Origin: Streptomyces sp. NBC_00353
Lineage (GTDB): Bacteria; Actinomycetota; Actinomycetes; Streptomycetales; Streptomycetaceae
Direction of reading: 5' to 3'
DNA: 64,000 bases
NCBI RefSeq assembly: GCF_036108815.1
Contig: NZ_CP107985.1
Location: 4,092,001 to 4,156,000, forward strand
Every line of letters starts with the position of its first letter. Positions within the stretch are counted from its first letter, which is position 1. The position numbers were made by a program, and so were the translations under genes. The notes under the pieces are model-generated. The model was not told where the DNA came from. It worked only from the letters and a program-made list of their open reading frames with translations, and did not search any database. This document shows, piece after piece, positions 52,425 to 61,134 of this stretch.

Positions 52425-53273
52425 ATGAGTCGGCCGCACACCTTCACCCCGCCCCCCTGCGCCCGCGTCCACCCGCTGCGCACCGCGCGCGGGGACTTCG
52501 CCGTGCTGGAAGCCCTGCCGCCCGCCGAACCGCGCGGCACCGCCCTTCTGTTGCCCGGTTACATGGGCAGCAAGGAGGACTTCATCGCGCTCCTCGAACC
52601 GCTCTCCGCCGCCGGGTACCGCATCGTCGCCGTCGATGGGCGCGGACAGTACGAGACCGAGGGGACGGACCGTCAGGAAGAGTATGCCCAGGGCGAGTTG
52701 GCTCGTGACGCACTCGCTCAGGCCGCCGCGCTCGACGCCGGCGGTGACGGTGCAGTACACCTGCTCGGGCATTCGCTCGGCGGCCAGATCGCCCGCGCGG
52801 CCGTGCTGCTCGACGCCTCGCCGTTCCGTTCGCTGACGCTGATGTCCTCCGGCCCCGCCCAGGTCACCGAGGCCCAGCAGCTCAAGGTGAAGATGCTCGG
52901 CGACGCGCTCGCGACGCTGAGCATGGCCGAGGTGTGGGAAGCGATGCGGGCCCTCGACCCGCCGGAGGACGCGGCCACGGACGGCGAGGGCCTGCGCCGG
53001 CGCTGGCTGCGGCACCGGGCCGCCCAGCTGATCGCCACCGGCCGGCAGCTGGTGACCGAGCCGGACCGGGTGGCCGAACTCGCCGCCGTGCCGCTGCCCG
53101 TCCATGTGCTGTCCGGCGAGCGCGACGACACCTGGCCGGTCCCCCTGCTCGACACGATGGCGCAGCGTCTCGGCGCACACCGCACCCGGATCGCGGGCGC
53201 CGAACACTCCCCCAACACGGACCGTCCGGAGCAGACCGCCGCCGCGCTCGTCTCCTTCTGGGACGGCGTGTAG
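52425..53273 (+). CDS. Alpha/beta-hydrolase
   Basis: This 282-residue hydrolase begins at an ATG and shows LLLPGYMGSKEDF (oxyanion region), nucleophile GHSLGG, an Asp in SGERDDTW and His in AEHSPNT. It belongs to the epoxide-hydrolase/lipase-like alpha/beta-hydrolases with a small helical cap. Substrate unknown. Its end nearly meets the end of the convergent NYN gene (1 bp between them), so their transcripts must overlap. Confidence 0.9.
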   Translation: MSRPHTFTPPPCARVHPLRTARGDFAVLEALPPAEPRGTALLLPGYMGSKEDFIALLEPLSAAGYRIVAVDGRGQYETEGTDRQEEYAQGELARDALAQAAALDAGGDGAVHLLGHSLGGQIARAAVLLDASPFRSLTLMSSGPAQVTEAQQLKVKMLGDALATLSMAEVWEAMRALDPPEDAATDGEGLRRRWLRHRAAQLIATGRQLVTEPDRVAELAAVPLPVHVLSGERDDTWPVPLLDTMAQRLGAHRTRIAGAEHSPNTDRPEQTAAALVSFWDGV

Positions 53274-53274
53274 C

Positions 53275-54171
53275 TCAGTACTGCGCCTGCAGGTGCTGCC
53301 AGAAGCCGTCGCGCAGCGCCCGCCGCAGGTGGGCGTGGCCGCGCAGCGAGTGCTGGAGGAGTCGTTCGGCCTCGACCAGCAGATCCTGGTCGACGGAGCC
53401 CGGCAGGTAGGGGTGTCCGGGCAGCAGATCGGCGAGGGACTCGCGACCGCGGGCGGCGAGCCAGGCCGCGGCGATCTGCGCACCGACGAAGCGGACATCG
53501 TCACGCGAGGGAGCCGGGGTGTCGTCCTCGTATGTGGTGACGGGGCGTCTGGTGACGTACGGGCGGCAGAAGTCGAGGTCGAAGGTGCGCTGACTGTCCA
53601 CCTCCCAGAGCAGCGGTTCGGCCTGGTTGCGGCCCTCTCCGGCCTCGATGCCCCACAGGTGGACCCGGGCCCCGTACCCCTGCGCCGCCTCGACCGCCGA
53701 CACCAGGTCCTCGTCGCCGCCGACGAGCGCCGCGTCGCTGATGGCGCGGTGCCGGGCGAGCGATTCGAGGTCGGTGCGGATGAGTGAGTCGACCCCCTTC
53801 TGCTGGTTGTTGGCGTTGAGGTTGCCGAGTCTGACCTTGACGTCGGGGAGTTCGGCGATGGACTGCTGCTCGACGGTGTGGATCCGGCGCCTGGCCCCGT
53901 CGTACCAGTACACGCGCAGGAGTCTGCTGTCCGCGAAGATCGTGCGGGCCTTGTCGATGAACGCCTCGATCAGCCCTTCCGCATCGAGGTCGAAGGAGCG
54001 CCGGTCCTCGGTGCCGGTGACGAGCAGCCCGGCCGCCGCGTACACATAGCCCGCGTCCACGAAGATCGCGTGGGTCGAAGGGGTCTTCGACACCTCGGCG
54101 AGCATGCGTTTGAGCAGCTCGTTGGTGCGGTCCAGGCGCTCGCCGATCTCTGCGATCTCTGCCTCGCTCAT
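53275..54171 (-). CDS. NYN-domain (LabA/DUF88-like) ribonuclease-type protein
   Basis: This 298-residue protein starts at the ATG at 54171 behind GAGGT. A short N-terminal coiled coil (about 1-30) precedes the NYN domain, which has FVDAGYVYAAAG, LRVYWYDGA, KGVDSLIRTDL and ALVGGDEDLVSAVEAA. These contain the Asp residues of the PIN-like metal site. NYN proteins cleave RNA. Its C-terminal third is a helical domain (about 220-298) of unknown role. An A/T-rich promoter-like area lies at 54195-54245. Confidence 0.88.
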   Translation of the reverse strand: MSEAEIAEIGERLDRTNELLKRMLAEVSKTPSTHAIFVDAGYVYAAAGLLVTGTEDRRSFDLDAEGLIEAFIDKARTIFADSRLLRVYWYDGARRRIHTVEQQSIAELPDVKVRLGNLNANNQQKGVDSLIRTDLESLARHRAISDAALVGGDEDLVSAVEAAQGYGARVHLWGIEAGEGRNQAEPLLWEVDSQRTFDLDFCRPYVTRRPVTTYEDDTPAPSRDDVRFVGAQIAAAWLAARGRESLADLLPGHPYLPGSVDQDLLVEAERLLQHSLRGHAHLRRALRDGFWQHLQAQY

Positions 54172-54382
54172 ACGGACCTCATCGTCCGCGCACGACCCAT
54201 TACCCACTGGTACTTAGACATCCAAAAAATTTCCTTAGCGTAGGGAATGTTTGCAGAGAGCATGCCGTTGTACACCCTGTGGAGCGCGAGACATCGATGC
54301 CTGGTGCTCCACATCCTTGCGGACGGACCATCCGTCCTCCCCAGTAGTTCTCCAGCAGGAGGATCAGACGAAGGGAAGCCAT

Positions 54383-54535
54383 ATGCGCTTCGAGATCATG
54401 CGACTCGACGATGTCGACGGTACCGCCGTGGACAGCACCGTCGTGGACGCCGCCTCCGTCAACCGGATCGTGCAGCAGGCCGCCGCGATAGGCCAGCGCA
54501 TCTATATCCGCCCGGCCGAGACCTCGGCTTCGTAA
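54383..54535 (+). CDS. Conserved small protein, 50 residues
   Basis: The ATG at 54383 is preceded by GAAGGGAAG. The 50-residue peptide is amphipathic (MRFEIMRLDDVDG...) and ends IYIRPAETSAS, with no transmembrane segment. Size, codon use and a dedicated terminator 24 bp downstream argue for a real gene; no family is recognised. The 211 bp upstream also hold the NYN promoter. Confidence 0.7.
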   Translation: MRFEIMRLDDVDGTAVDSTVVDAASVNRIVQQAAAIGQRIYIRPAETSAS

Positions 54536-54558
54536 CACCTGACGACGCACAAAGACGA

Positions 54559-54593
54559 AGCGCCCCCGTACGGACTGTCCGTACGGGGGCGCT
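54559..54593. terminator. Terminator hairpin, 17-base arms
   Basis: Perfect arms 54559-54575 and 54577-54593 around a single central base. It lies between the small protein (+) and the MarC gene (-), 20 bp from the latter's stop, and can terminate both transcripts. Confidence 0.85.
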
Positions 54594-54612
54594 GTGGCAT
54601 GTGCGGGCGCCG

Positions 54613-55218
54613 TCAGGAGCCCTGGATGACCTGGGTGATCCCGTTGATGATCTGCTGTACGGCGATGGCGGAGAGCATCATGCCGGCAAGCCGCGTCACC
54701 AGCACGACACCGCCGTCCTTGATCACACGGATGATCAGCAGCGAGTAGCGCATGGCGAGCCAGAGCACGACATGCATGACGATGATCGCCGTCCAGACGG
54801 AGATCTGGGTGGCGAAGCTGTCGGCGTGCTGCACCGCCAGGATCACCGACACGATCGCCCCGGGTCCGGCGAGCAGCGGCATGCCGAGCGGTACGAGCGC
54901 CACGTTGACGTCCTTCGTCTGCGTCGGCTCGTCGGTCTTGCCGGTCAGCAGATCGAGCGCGATCAGCAGCAGAAGGAGTCCGCCGGCGATCATCAGGGCG
55001 GGGACGGAGACATGCAGATAGTCGAGGATCTGCTGGCCGAGCACGCCGAAGACGGCGATCACACCGAAGGCGACCGCAACCGCCTGGAACGCCATCCGGC
55101 GCTGGATCTTGGCGGGCCGTCCGGCAGTCAGGGCGAGGAAGATCGGGGTGATCCCGGGCGGATCCATAATCACAAAAAGCGTGAGAAAAAGGGATCCGAA
55201 GACAGCAACGTCGAACAC
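54613..55218 (-). CDS. MarC family membrane protein
   Basis: This 201-residue integral membrane protein has six hydrophobic helices and MarC motifs: a first segment with DPPGITPIFLALT, GLLLLLIALDLL, and VPLGMPLLAGPGAI. The start is the GTG at 55218, the frame continuing further without family similarity. MarC proteins are often mis-named as multiple antibiotic resistance; their substrate is unknown. It is 136 bp from the next minus-strand gene upstream. Confidence 0.9.
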   Translation of the reverse strand: MFDVAVFGSLFLTLFVIMDPPGITPIFLALTAGRPAKIQRRMAFQAVAVAFGVIAVFGVLGQQILDYLHVSVPALMIAGGLLLLLIALDLLTGKTDEPTQTKDVNVALVPLGMPLLAGPGAIVSVILAVQHADSFATQISVWTAIIVMHVVLWLAMRYSLLIIRVIKDGGVVLVTRLAGMMLSAIAVQQIINGITQVIQGS

Positions 55219-55354
55219 AGTGAGGCCTTGCGAGAAGAGAGCGGGTCGAGACAGGACACGCGCAGCCCACAGCCAGGTCCGGCCGGGCACGCGAAGAGAG
55301 AAGGGGGTGCGTACGCGAGAAGCGATGAAGTGCGCGAGGCGCGCAGACGGGGAG

Positions 55355-56221
55355 CTACGCGGGGCGGGGTCCGCCGGCACCCGGCACCGGGAAGGCTCCC
55401 GTGGCGCGCCGGGTGATCTCGCCGTAGATCTCCGGGTCGGTGGTGTATTCGCCGAGCCGTACGGTCTTCCGGCTGCCGTGGTAGTCGCTGGAACCGGTGG
55501 CCAGCAGCCCCAGTTCCTTGGCGAGGCCGCGCAGCCGGGCCCTGGTCGGCTCGTCATGGTCCATGTGGTCGACCTCGATGCCGTCGAGGCCTGCCGCGGC
55601 GAACCGGGCTATCGACGCCTCGGGCACCACCTCACCGCGCTTGACGGCGAGCGGGTGGGCGAAGACGGTGACGCCACCGGCAGCCTTGACCAGCCGGATC
55701 GCTTCGAAGGGGTCGAGTTCGTGCTTCTCGGCGTACGCGCGTCCGCCGTTGGCGAGCCACTCGGGGGTGAAGGCGTCGGAGACGGTCTCGACGACACCGA
55801 GCTCGACGAGCGCGGTGGCGATGTGCGGCCTGCCGACCGATCCGTCGCGGGCGATCCGGGCGACCTGCTCCCACTCGACGGGAACGCCGAGCGCCTGGAG
55901 CTTGCGCACCATCGTCCGTGCGCGCGGCACCCGGTCGTCGCGGACCAGCTCGCGTTCGCGCGCCAACTCGGGCTCGTCGGGGTCGAAGAGGTACGCGAGC
56001 ATGTGCAGGCCCACGCCGTCCATCCGGCAGGAGAGCTCGGCGCCGGTGACGAGAGTGAGGCCCTCGGGGAGCGCGGCGATCGCCTCGGCATGGCCGCGGA
56101 CGCTGTCGTGGTCGGTGAGAGCGACGACATCGAGCCCTGCCGCGGCGGCGTTCCGCATCAGCTCGGCAGGGGTGTCCGTGCCGTCCGACGCGGTGGAGTG
56201 GGTGTGCAGGTCGATGTGCAC
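55355..56221 (-). CDS. PHP-domain phosphoesterase
   Basis: This 288-residue PHP-domain protein begins at the GTG at 56221 behind GGAG and immediately shows HIDLHTHSTASDG (metal-binding HxHxH), then ALTDHDSV, AELSC and GSSDYHG. These give the trinuclear metal site of PHP phosphoesterases. It is related to the AMP/pAp-type phosphatases (TrpH/YciV) that dephosphorylate nucleotides or 5'-3' degrade short RNA. The frame is open upstream but has no supporting motif. Confidence 0.9.
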   Translation of the reverse strand: MHIDLHTHSTASDGTDTPAELMRNAAAAGLDVVALTDHDSVRGHAEAIAALPEGLTLVTGAELSCRMDGVGLHMLAYLFDPDEPELARERELVRDDRVPRARTMVRKLQALGVPVEWEQVARIARDGSVGRPHIATALVELGVVETVSDAFTPEWLANGGRAYAEKHELDPFEAIRLVKAAGGVTVFAHPLAVKRGEVVPEASIARFAAAGLDGIEVDHMDHDEPTRARLRGLAKELGLLATGSSDYHGSRKTVRLGEYTTDPEIYGEITRRATGAFPVPGAGGPRPA

Positions 56222-56349
56222 GACGCGTACTCCAGTGCTCTCAGCCGGACAGGGGGGACGCCCAAGGATAACCGGCATTCGAACACCGCCCGGTCAGGAC
56301 GGCAGGACAGCGGGCAGGGCGGCAACGCGGCCGGGACCGTGTGCCGCGC

Positions 56350-56994
56350 CTAGGGCTGGCTGAGCAGTCGTGGGCTGAGCGCCCCGCAGGGCACGAGGTC
56401 GACCTCTGCCCCTGCGTCGCGCAGATCGGTCAGTATCAGCTCGTCGTACATCAGCAGCGCGGACTGCTCGGGCCAGACGACCGCCCACAGCCAGAGCCCG
56501 CGCGCCTCACCCGCGAAGACCGCCCGGTCCTCGGGGGCGCTCTTGACCTGCCAGAGCGGGGTGGGCCGTCCGGCGGCCAGCACCTTGGCGTTGGGCGGGC
56601 CGTCGACGTGGAGGTACGGGCCCGGATCGGGGCCGTCGATCCCGGCGTAGCGCGCGCCGAGGCCGACCCCGAGCTCCTCGGCGACGAGCAGCATCTCGCC
56701 CACCCCGCCGAGCGGACCCGGTCCCGAGCAGGCGACGACGGTGGCGCGGCCGCCGCTGCGGTCGTCGCCCGCGTAGGCCACGCCGGTGAACAGCCAGCCG
56801 ACCGGCAGCGGCCAGGGCATCCACACCGGTACCCGGGCCCGGTGCACCACCACGCCGAGCGCCTCGACGCTGGGTGGGATCACCGGCTGCAACGGATACA
56901 CGGCGCCGTGCACGGCGCACTGCCAGGTGTCGGCGAAAAGACCGGGCGCCCTGACCCGGCCACCGCACTTCGGGCAACTGGGTTCGCCCCTCAT
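56350..56994 (-). CDS. DUF6758-like protein with N-terminal zinc ribbon
   Basis: This 214-residue protein is placed from the ATG at 56994; a TTG at 57003 closer to GGGGAGG is an alternative. Residues 1-35 have CPKCGG and a second half-site CAVHG, a treble or zinc-ribbon type. The rest has a beta-rich hydrophobic core with PWPLPVGW, GPGPLGG and YLHVDGPP; no catalytic residues are clear. The family is conserved in Streptomyces and of unknown function. It is divergent from the MFS gene. Confidence 0.8.
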   Translation of the reverse strand: MRGEPSCPKCGGRVRAPGLFADTWQCAVHGAVYPLQPVIPPSVEALGVVVHRARVPVWMPWPLPVGWLFTGVAYAGDDRSGGRATVVACSGPGPLGGVGEMLLVAEELGVGLGARYAGIDGPDPGPYLHVDGPPNAKVLAAGRPTPLWQVKSAPEDRAVFAGEARGLWLWAVVWPEQSALLMYDELILTDLRDAGAEVDLVPCGALSPRLLSQP

Positions 56995-57082
56995 AGCGCC
57001 CAACGGTCCTCCCCGGCTGTCGCCGCGTCAAGGACGATCACCCGTCCGCAGCGTGGCTCCCACCAGGATAAATAGATGTAGC

Positions 57083-57112
57083 TTGCATTCATTAGGTTCT
57101 CTAACTTATTCT
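57083..57112 (+). promoter_or_regulatory. Promoter with embedded palindromic operator for the MFS gene
   Basis: A TTGCAT -35 (57083-57088), an 18-bp spacer and a TATTCT -10 (57107-57112) lie in an A/T-rich island. The spacer holds an inverted repeat TTAG-N5-CTAA (57092-57095 and 57101-57104). A palindrome between -35 and -10 is typical of a MarR or TetR operator; no regulator gene is adjacent. Confidence 0.65.
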
Positions 57113-57151
57113 ATGTACAACGCATCGATCTACTGGAGAGCGAGAACCCCC

Positions 57152-58384
57152 ATGCCGGCAGAGGATCCATTCGATCAGGGAACGGGCAGCATCCTGCGCC
57201 AGCCCAAGGCCGTCTGGGCCACCGCGGGCGCCTCGGTTGTCGCGTTCATGGGAATCGGGCTGGTCGACCCGATCCTGCCGTCCATCGCCAAGGGACTCGA
57301 GGCCACACCCAGCCAGGTGTCCCTGCTCTTCACCTCGTACTTCCTGATCACCGCGGTCGCGATGCTGGTCACCGGATTCGTCTCCAGCCGCATCGGCGGC
57401 CGTAAGACACTCCTGACCGGCCTCGCGCTCGTCGTCGTCTTCGCCGGGCTCTCCGGCACTTCGTCGTCCGTCGCGGAACTCGTCGGCTTCCGGGCCGGCT
57501 GGGGACTCGGCAACGCGCTCTTCGTCTCGACGGCGCTCGCCGTGATCGTCGGCGCGGCGGCGGGCGGCAGCTCCGCGGCGATCCTGCTGTACGAGTCGGC
57601 GCTCGGCCTCGGCATGGCCTGCGGTCCGCTGCTCGGCGCGCTGCTCGGTGACGCCAGTTGGCGCTATCCGTTCTTCGGCACCGCGGCGCTGATGGCGATC
57701 GGCTTCATCTGCATCACGGCGTTCCTGAAGGAACAGCCGAAGCCGGCCCGCAAGACCTCACTGCTCGATCCGGTCAGGGCGCTCGGTCACGGCGGCCTCG
57801 CCTCGGTCGCCACCTCGGCGTTCTTCTACAACTACGCGTTCTTCACGATCCTGGCGTTCACCCCGTTCGTGCTGAACATGACGCCGTACAAGTCGGGCGC
57901 GGTCTTCTTCGCCTGGGGTCTGCTGCTCGCCGTCTTCTCGGTGCTCGTCGCACCCCGGCTGCAGAAGCGCTTCGGCTCGCTCAAGGTGCTCGGCGCCTCG
58001 CTGGTCCTGCTCGCCGTCGACCTGCTGATTCTCGGCTACGGCAATCACACCGCGGCGATCGTCTGCACGATCGTCTCCGGCGCCTTCATCGGCATGAACA
58101 ACACCGTCTACACGGAGCTGGCACTCGGCGTCTCCGACGCGCCGCGCCCGGTGGCGAGCGCGGGCTACAACTTCGTCCGCTGGTTCGCCGCGGCTGCCGC
58201 CCCGTATCTCGCCCCGAAGATCGAGGAGTGGAGCAACATCCACGTCCCGTTCGTGGTCGCCGCGCTCGCGGCCGTGGCCGGCGCGCTCGTCGTCCGGATC
58301 CGGCGTACGTCCCTGACCCATGAGGCGGAGGAGCTGGAGCCGAAGCACGCCACCGAGGACGGCGTCACGGTCTTCGCCAACTGA
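57152..58384 (+). CDS. MFS exporter
   Basis: This 410-residue membrane protein has 12 hydrophobic helices and MFS motifs: GIGLVDPILPSIA in helix 1, loop 2-3 GRRxGRK-like RIGGRKT, and an R/W-rich loop after helix 10. It resembles drug:H+ antiporters (EmrD/Bcr-like, DHA1). Start ATG at 57152 behind GGAGAG. Its upstream region is A/T-rich with an operator-like palindrome, so it is probably inducible. Substrate not known. Confidence 0.92.
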   Translation: MPAEDPFDQGTGSILRQPKAVWATAGASVVAFMGIGLVDPILPSIAKGLEATPSQVSLLFTSYFLITAVAMLVTGFVSSRIGGRKTLLTGLALVVVFAGLSGTSSSVAELVGFRAGWGLGNALFVSTALAVIVGAAAGGSSAAILLYESALGLGMACGPLLGALLGDASWRYPFFGTAALMAIGFICITAFLKEQPKPARKTSLLDPVRALGHGGLASVATSAFFYNYAFFTILAFTPFVLNMTPYKSGAVFFAWGLLLAVFSVLVAPRLQKRFGSLKVLGASLVLLAVDLLILGYGNHTAAIVCTIVSGAFIGMNNTVYTELALGVSDAPRPVASAGYNFVRWFAAAAAPYLAPKIEEWSNIHVPFVVAALAAVAGALVVRIRRTSLTHEAEELEPKHATEDGVTVFAN

Positions 58385-58405
58385 CCTCCGGGTCAACCCT
58401 GTTCC

Positions 58406-58445
58406 GCCCCGCCCGCGGCTCCCCCTCCTGGCCGCGCGGCGGGGC
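58406..58445. terminator. Imperfect G+C hairpin between convergent genes
   Basis: Arms of about 13 bases with one bulge enclose a roughly 12-base loop in the 87-bp gap between the MFS and SUFU genes. No U-tract. Confidence 0.5.
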
Positions 58446-58471
58446 TTCCCGCACCCCGTATGACGTAGGTC

Positions 58472-59056
58472 TCAGTCCAGGGCCACGGAGGCACGCAGCG
58501 GATCACGCAGATCCGTCCCGTGCGACAGCCACCGCTCCTGGAGCTCCTGCGCCCCGCGGACCCGCTTCCACGCCGCCTCGTTGTGCGTCATCGGCAGCAG
58601 CGGCAGGAACCGCACCGGCTCCATCGGCTCGTCCAGCTCGAGGTCCTCGACCAGACCACCCGACTCGGCGACCAGCACCGAGCTGAACGGCGCCCCGGGC
58701 CAGAGCGGTTCACCGAGGTCCAGCGAGGCGCCGGGCGCCACGATCAACCCCTCGACCTGCGGCGAGGCCGCCAGCACCGCCAGCCCGCGGAGAACCTTGT
58801 CGGTGTCGGCAAGACCGGCCCGCACGGAGAGGACCAGCTCGGCACGTGGCCCCTTCACCGGGTCCGCGAGGGCTGCGGTCGGGTCGGCCATCGGCTGGGC
58901 GGACATGCCGAGCGTCGCGTAGCGCACCACATTGCCGTCGACGAAACGGAGCACCTCGATCCGGTCCGTACCGAGGAACGTCACCGCGGCGCGTGCGTCC
59001 GGTTCACCGAGAGCCGTCCGCAGACGGGCCTCGACCAGAGCAAGAATTTCTCCCAT
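58472..59056 (-). CDS. Suppressor-of-fused (SUFU) domain protein
   Basis: This 194-residue protein is placed from the ATG at 59056. It shows the SUFU-like pattern: RFVDGNVVRYATLGMS, RAELVLSVRAG, LWPGAPFSSVLV, VRFLPLLPMTHNE. Bacterial SUFU proteins often act as immunity or accessory proteins of toxin systems but also occur alone; no partner toxin is visible here. A TTG at 59089 is an alternative start that adds 11 residues. Confidence 0.82.
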   Translation of the reverse strand: MGEILALVEARLRTALGEPDARAAVTFLGTDRIEVLRFVDGNVVRYATLGMSAQPMADPTAALADPVKGPRAELVLSVRAGLADTDKVLRGLAVLAASPQVEGLIVAPGASLDLGEPLWPGAPFSSVLVAESGGLVEDLELDEPMEPVRFLPLLPMTHNEAAWKRVRGAQELQERWLSHGTDLRDPLRASVALD

Positions 59057-59464
59057 GTGGCGAGCATAGAACGCGTATCGAACGGGCAAAGTAAGGGATT
59101 GGCCCTGTGTCGGCTGATAGTCTTGGCCGCTGGTCGGACAGCACGCAGAAGCGTCGCTCTCAGTTCCGACGACACGTCATCCCCCACGGGGGACCGGCTG
59201 GAGGAGGTGGGGCTGCAATGGATCGAAGTCGATCGTGCAGTACCGATCGCTCTTCCGCCCGACACCTTTCTTCGGTGATCTGAAGCCTTCTCGGTCAAGG
59301 CCCGGGGCATTGCGCACGACGGAAGAGCACTCCTTTTTTGCCTGTCTGTAGCGAACGCCGTCATCGTGCCGCCGCGGTGCCGCCCGCTTTGCGGATGTGA
59401 GCACACGTCCCCATTCCGGGCTGTTCCACGCGCCCGACGACGGCCCTCCGTGAAGGAGCCAGCC
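59057..59464. promoter_or_regulatory. Long intergenic region and corA leader
   Basis: A 408-bp stretch between the SUFU gene (-) and corA (+). It must hold both promoters. A small possible leader ORF (21 codons, ATG at 59218 behind GGAGGAG) lies 180 bp before corA. I found no M-box (ykoK) riboswitch signature and no convincing terminator, so I make no claim about magnesium regulation. Confidence 0.4.
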
Positions 59465-60580
59465 ATGTCGATGATCCGTGACCTGCGCGCCGCCGTGCGC
59501 CCGTCCCTGCGTAAGACCAACGTCCTGCACAGCAATTACGACACCACCCGTGACCCGTCCGCCTCCAGCGCGGTCGTCGACTGCGCGGTCTACCGCAACG
59601 GGCGGCGCCAGGAGAGCGGAAATTGCCTCACACCGCACGAGGCGATGCTCCGGGTACGGGAGGAGGGCGGCTTCGCCTGGATCGGCCTCCACGAGCCGAC
59701 CGAGGCCGAATTCGCCGGTATCGCCCGGGAGTTCGGTCTCCACCCGCTCGCCGTCGAGGACGCCGTCCACGCCCACCAGCGGCCGAAGCTGGAGCGGTAC
59801 GACGACACGCTGTTCACCGTCTTCAAGACCATCCACTACGTCGAGCACGCCGAGCTCACCGCGTCCAGCGAGGTCGTCGAGACCGGTGAGGTGATGTGTT
59901 TCACCGGCCGGGACTTCGTCATCACCGTCCGGCACGGCGGGCACGGTTCGCTGCGTGCGCTGCGGCACCGGCTGCAGGACGACCCCGAGCTGCTCGCCAA
60001 AGGGCCGTCGGCCGTTCTGCACTCCATCGCCGACCATGTCGTCGACGGCTACATCGCGGTGGCGGGCGCCGTCCAGGACGACATCGACGAGGTGGAGATC
60101 GAGGTCTTCTCCACCCCCGCGAAGGGCAGCCCGCGCGGTTCGGACGCCGGCCGGATCTACCAGCTGAAGCGTGAGGTGCTGGAGTTCAAGCGGGCCGTCT
60201 CGCCACTGCTGCGGCCCATGCAGCTGCTCAGCGAGCGGCCGATGCGGCTGGTCGACCCGGACATCCAGAAGTACTTCCGGGACGTCGCCGACCACCTGGC
60301 GCGGGTGCACGAAGAGGTCATCGGCTTCGACGAACTGCTGAACTCCATCCTGCAGGCCAACCTGGCGCAGGCGACCGTCGCCCAGAACGAGGACATGCGC
60401 AAGATCACGTCCTGGGCGGCCATCATCGCCGTGCCGACCATGATCTGCGGCGTCTACGGCATGAACTTCGACCACATGCCGGAACTGCGGTGGACGTACG
60501 GCTACCCGATGGTGATGGGCGTCATCGGGGTCGTCTGCTTCTCCATCCACCGCTCGCTCAAGCGCAACGGTTGGCTCTAA
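59465..60580 (+). CDS. corA: CorA family magnesium/cobalt transporter
   Basis: This 371-residue protein has a large N-terminal cytoplasmic domain and two C-terminal transmembrane helices separated by the diagnostic YGMNFDHMPE (GMN) loop near residue 335. CorA is a homopentameric Mg2+ (also Co2+, Ni2+) channel gated by intracellular Mg2+. The ATG at 59465 follows AAGGAG. The last helix ends in SIHRSLKRNGWL, a basic tail. It begins a plus-strand group of magnesium-associated genes, though the genes beyond 61135 are separated by a minus-strand lipoprotein. Confidence 0.95.
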   Translation: MSMIRDLRAAVRPSLRKTNVLHSNYDTTRDPSASSAVVDCAVYRNGRRQESGNCLTPHEAMLRVREEGGFAWIGLHEPTEAEFAGIAREFGLHPLAVEDAVHAHQRPKLERYDDTLFTVFKTIHYVEHAELTASSEVVETGEVMCFTGRDFVITVRHGGHGSLRALRHRLQDDPELLAKGPSAVLHSIADHVVDGYIAVAGAVQDDIDEVEIEVFSTPAKGSPRGSDAGRIYQLKREVLEFKRAVSPLLRPMQLLSERPMRLVDPDIQKYFRDVADHLARVHEEVIGFDELLNSILQANLAQATVAQNEDMRKITSWAAIIAVPTMICGVYGMNFDHMPELRWTYGYPMVMGVIGVVCFSIHRSLKRNGWL

Positions 60581-60593
60581 TAGAGTTGAGGTC

Positions 60594-61118
60594 ATGACTG
60601 CTGCTGCCGCTGACTCGCTGCTGGGACCGGCCCTCGTCGAGGAGGCCACCAAGAAGTCCGGCCTCATCTGGGTGCGCGGCACCGGGCCCGCGCGGGCGCT
60701 GTGGCACGCATGGCACGAGGGGGCGGCCCATCTCGTCGGGGACGGCCCGGGCGAACAGCCTCTGCCGGCCGGTCTCACCGACGGGTCCGCCGCCGAGGTC
60801 ACCGTACGCAGCAAGGACAAGGGCGGCCGGCTGGTCGCCTGGACGGCCGCCGTGACGGAGCTCGCGCCGCACTCCGAGGAGTGGGAGGCGGCGGTCGCCG
60901 AGCTCAAGGGCAAGCGGCTGAACGCGCCGGACGCCGAACAGATGACGGAGCGGTGGGCGCGCGAGTGCCGGGTACTGCGGCTGACGCCCGGCGACTCCCG
61001 TACGGACCTGCCGGACATCTCGCACGCGGCGCCGCCGCTGCCGACCCCGGCGACCACCCGCCGCCCCGTGCCCGACGCGCTCCCGCGCCTGCTGCTGAAG
61101 CGCCGCCGCAAGAGCTGA
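60594..61118 (+). CDS. Hypothetical protein downstream of corA
   Basis: This 174-residue protein starts 13 bp after corA and has no transmembrane segment. Alternating hydrophobic strands (SGLIWV, ARALWHAWHEGAAHLVG, AEVTVRSK, RLVAWTAAV) suggest a small beta-barrel; the arrangement is weakly reminiscent of FMN-binding split-barrel proteins. The C-terminal 45 residues are Pro/Arg-rich and disordered. Co-transcription with corA is likely. I do not assign a function. Confidence 0.7.
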   Translation: MTAAAADSLLGPALVEEATKKSGLIWVRGTGPARALWHAWHEGAAHLVGDGPGEQPLPAGLTDGSAAEVTVRSKDKGGRLVAWTAAVTELAPHSEEWEAAVAELKGKRLNAPDAEQMTERWARECRVLRLTPGDSRTDLPDISHAAPPLPTPATTRRPVPDALPRLLLKRRRKS

Positions 61119-61134
61119 CGGCGGCCGGGCGGCG

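Noticed and set aside
59057..59464. Magnesium riboswitch upstream of corA
   Set aside because: I could not find the conserved M-box stems or loops, so I make no claim.
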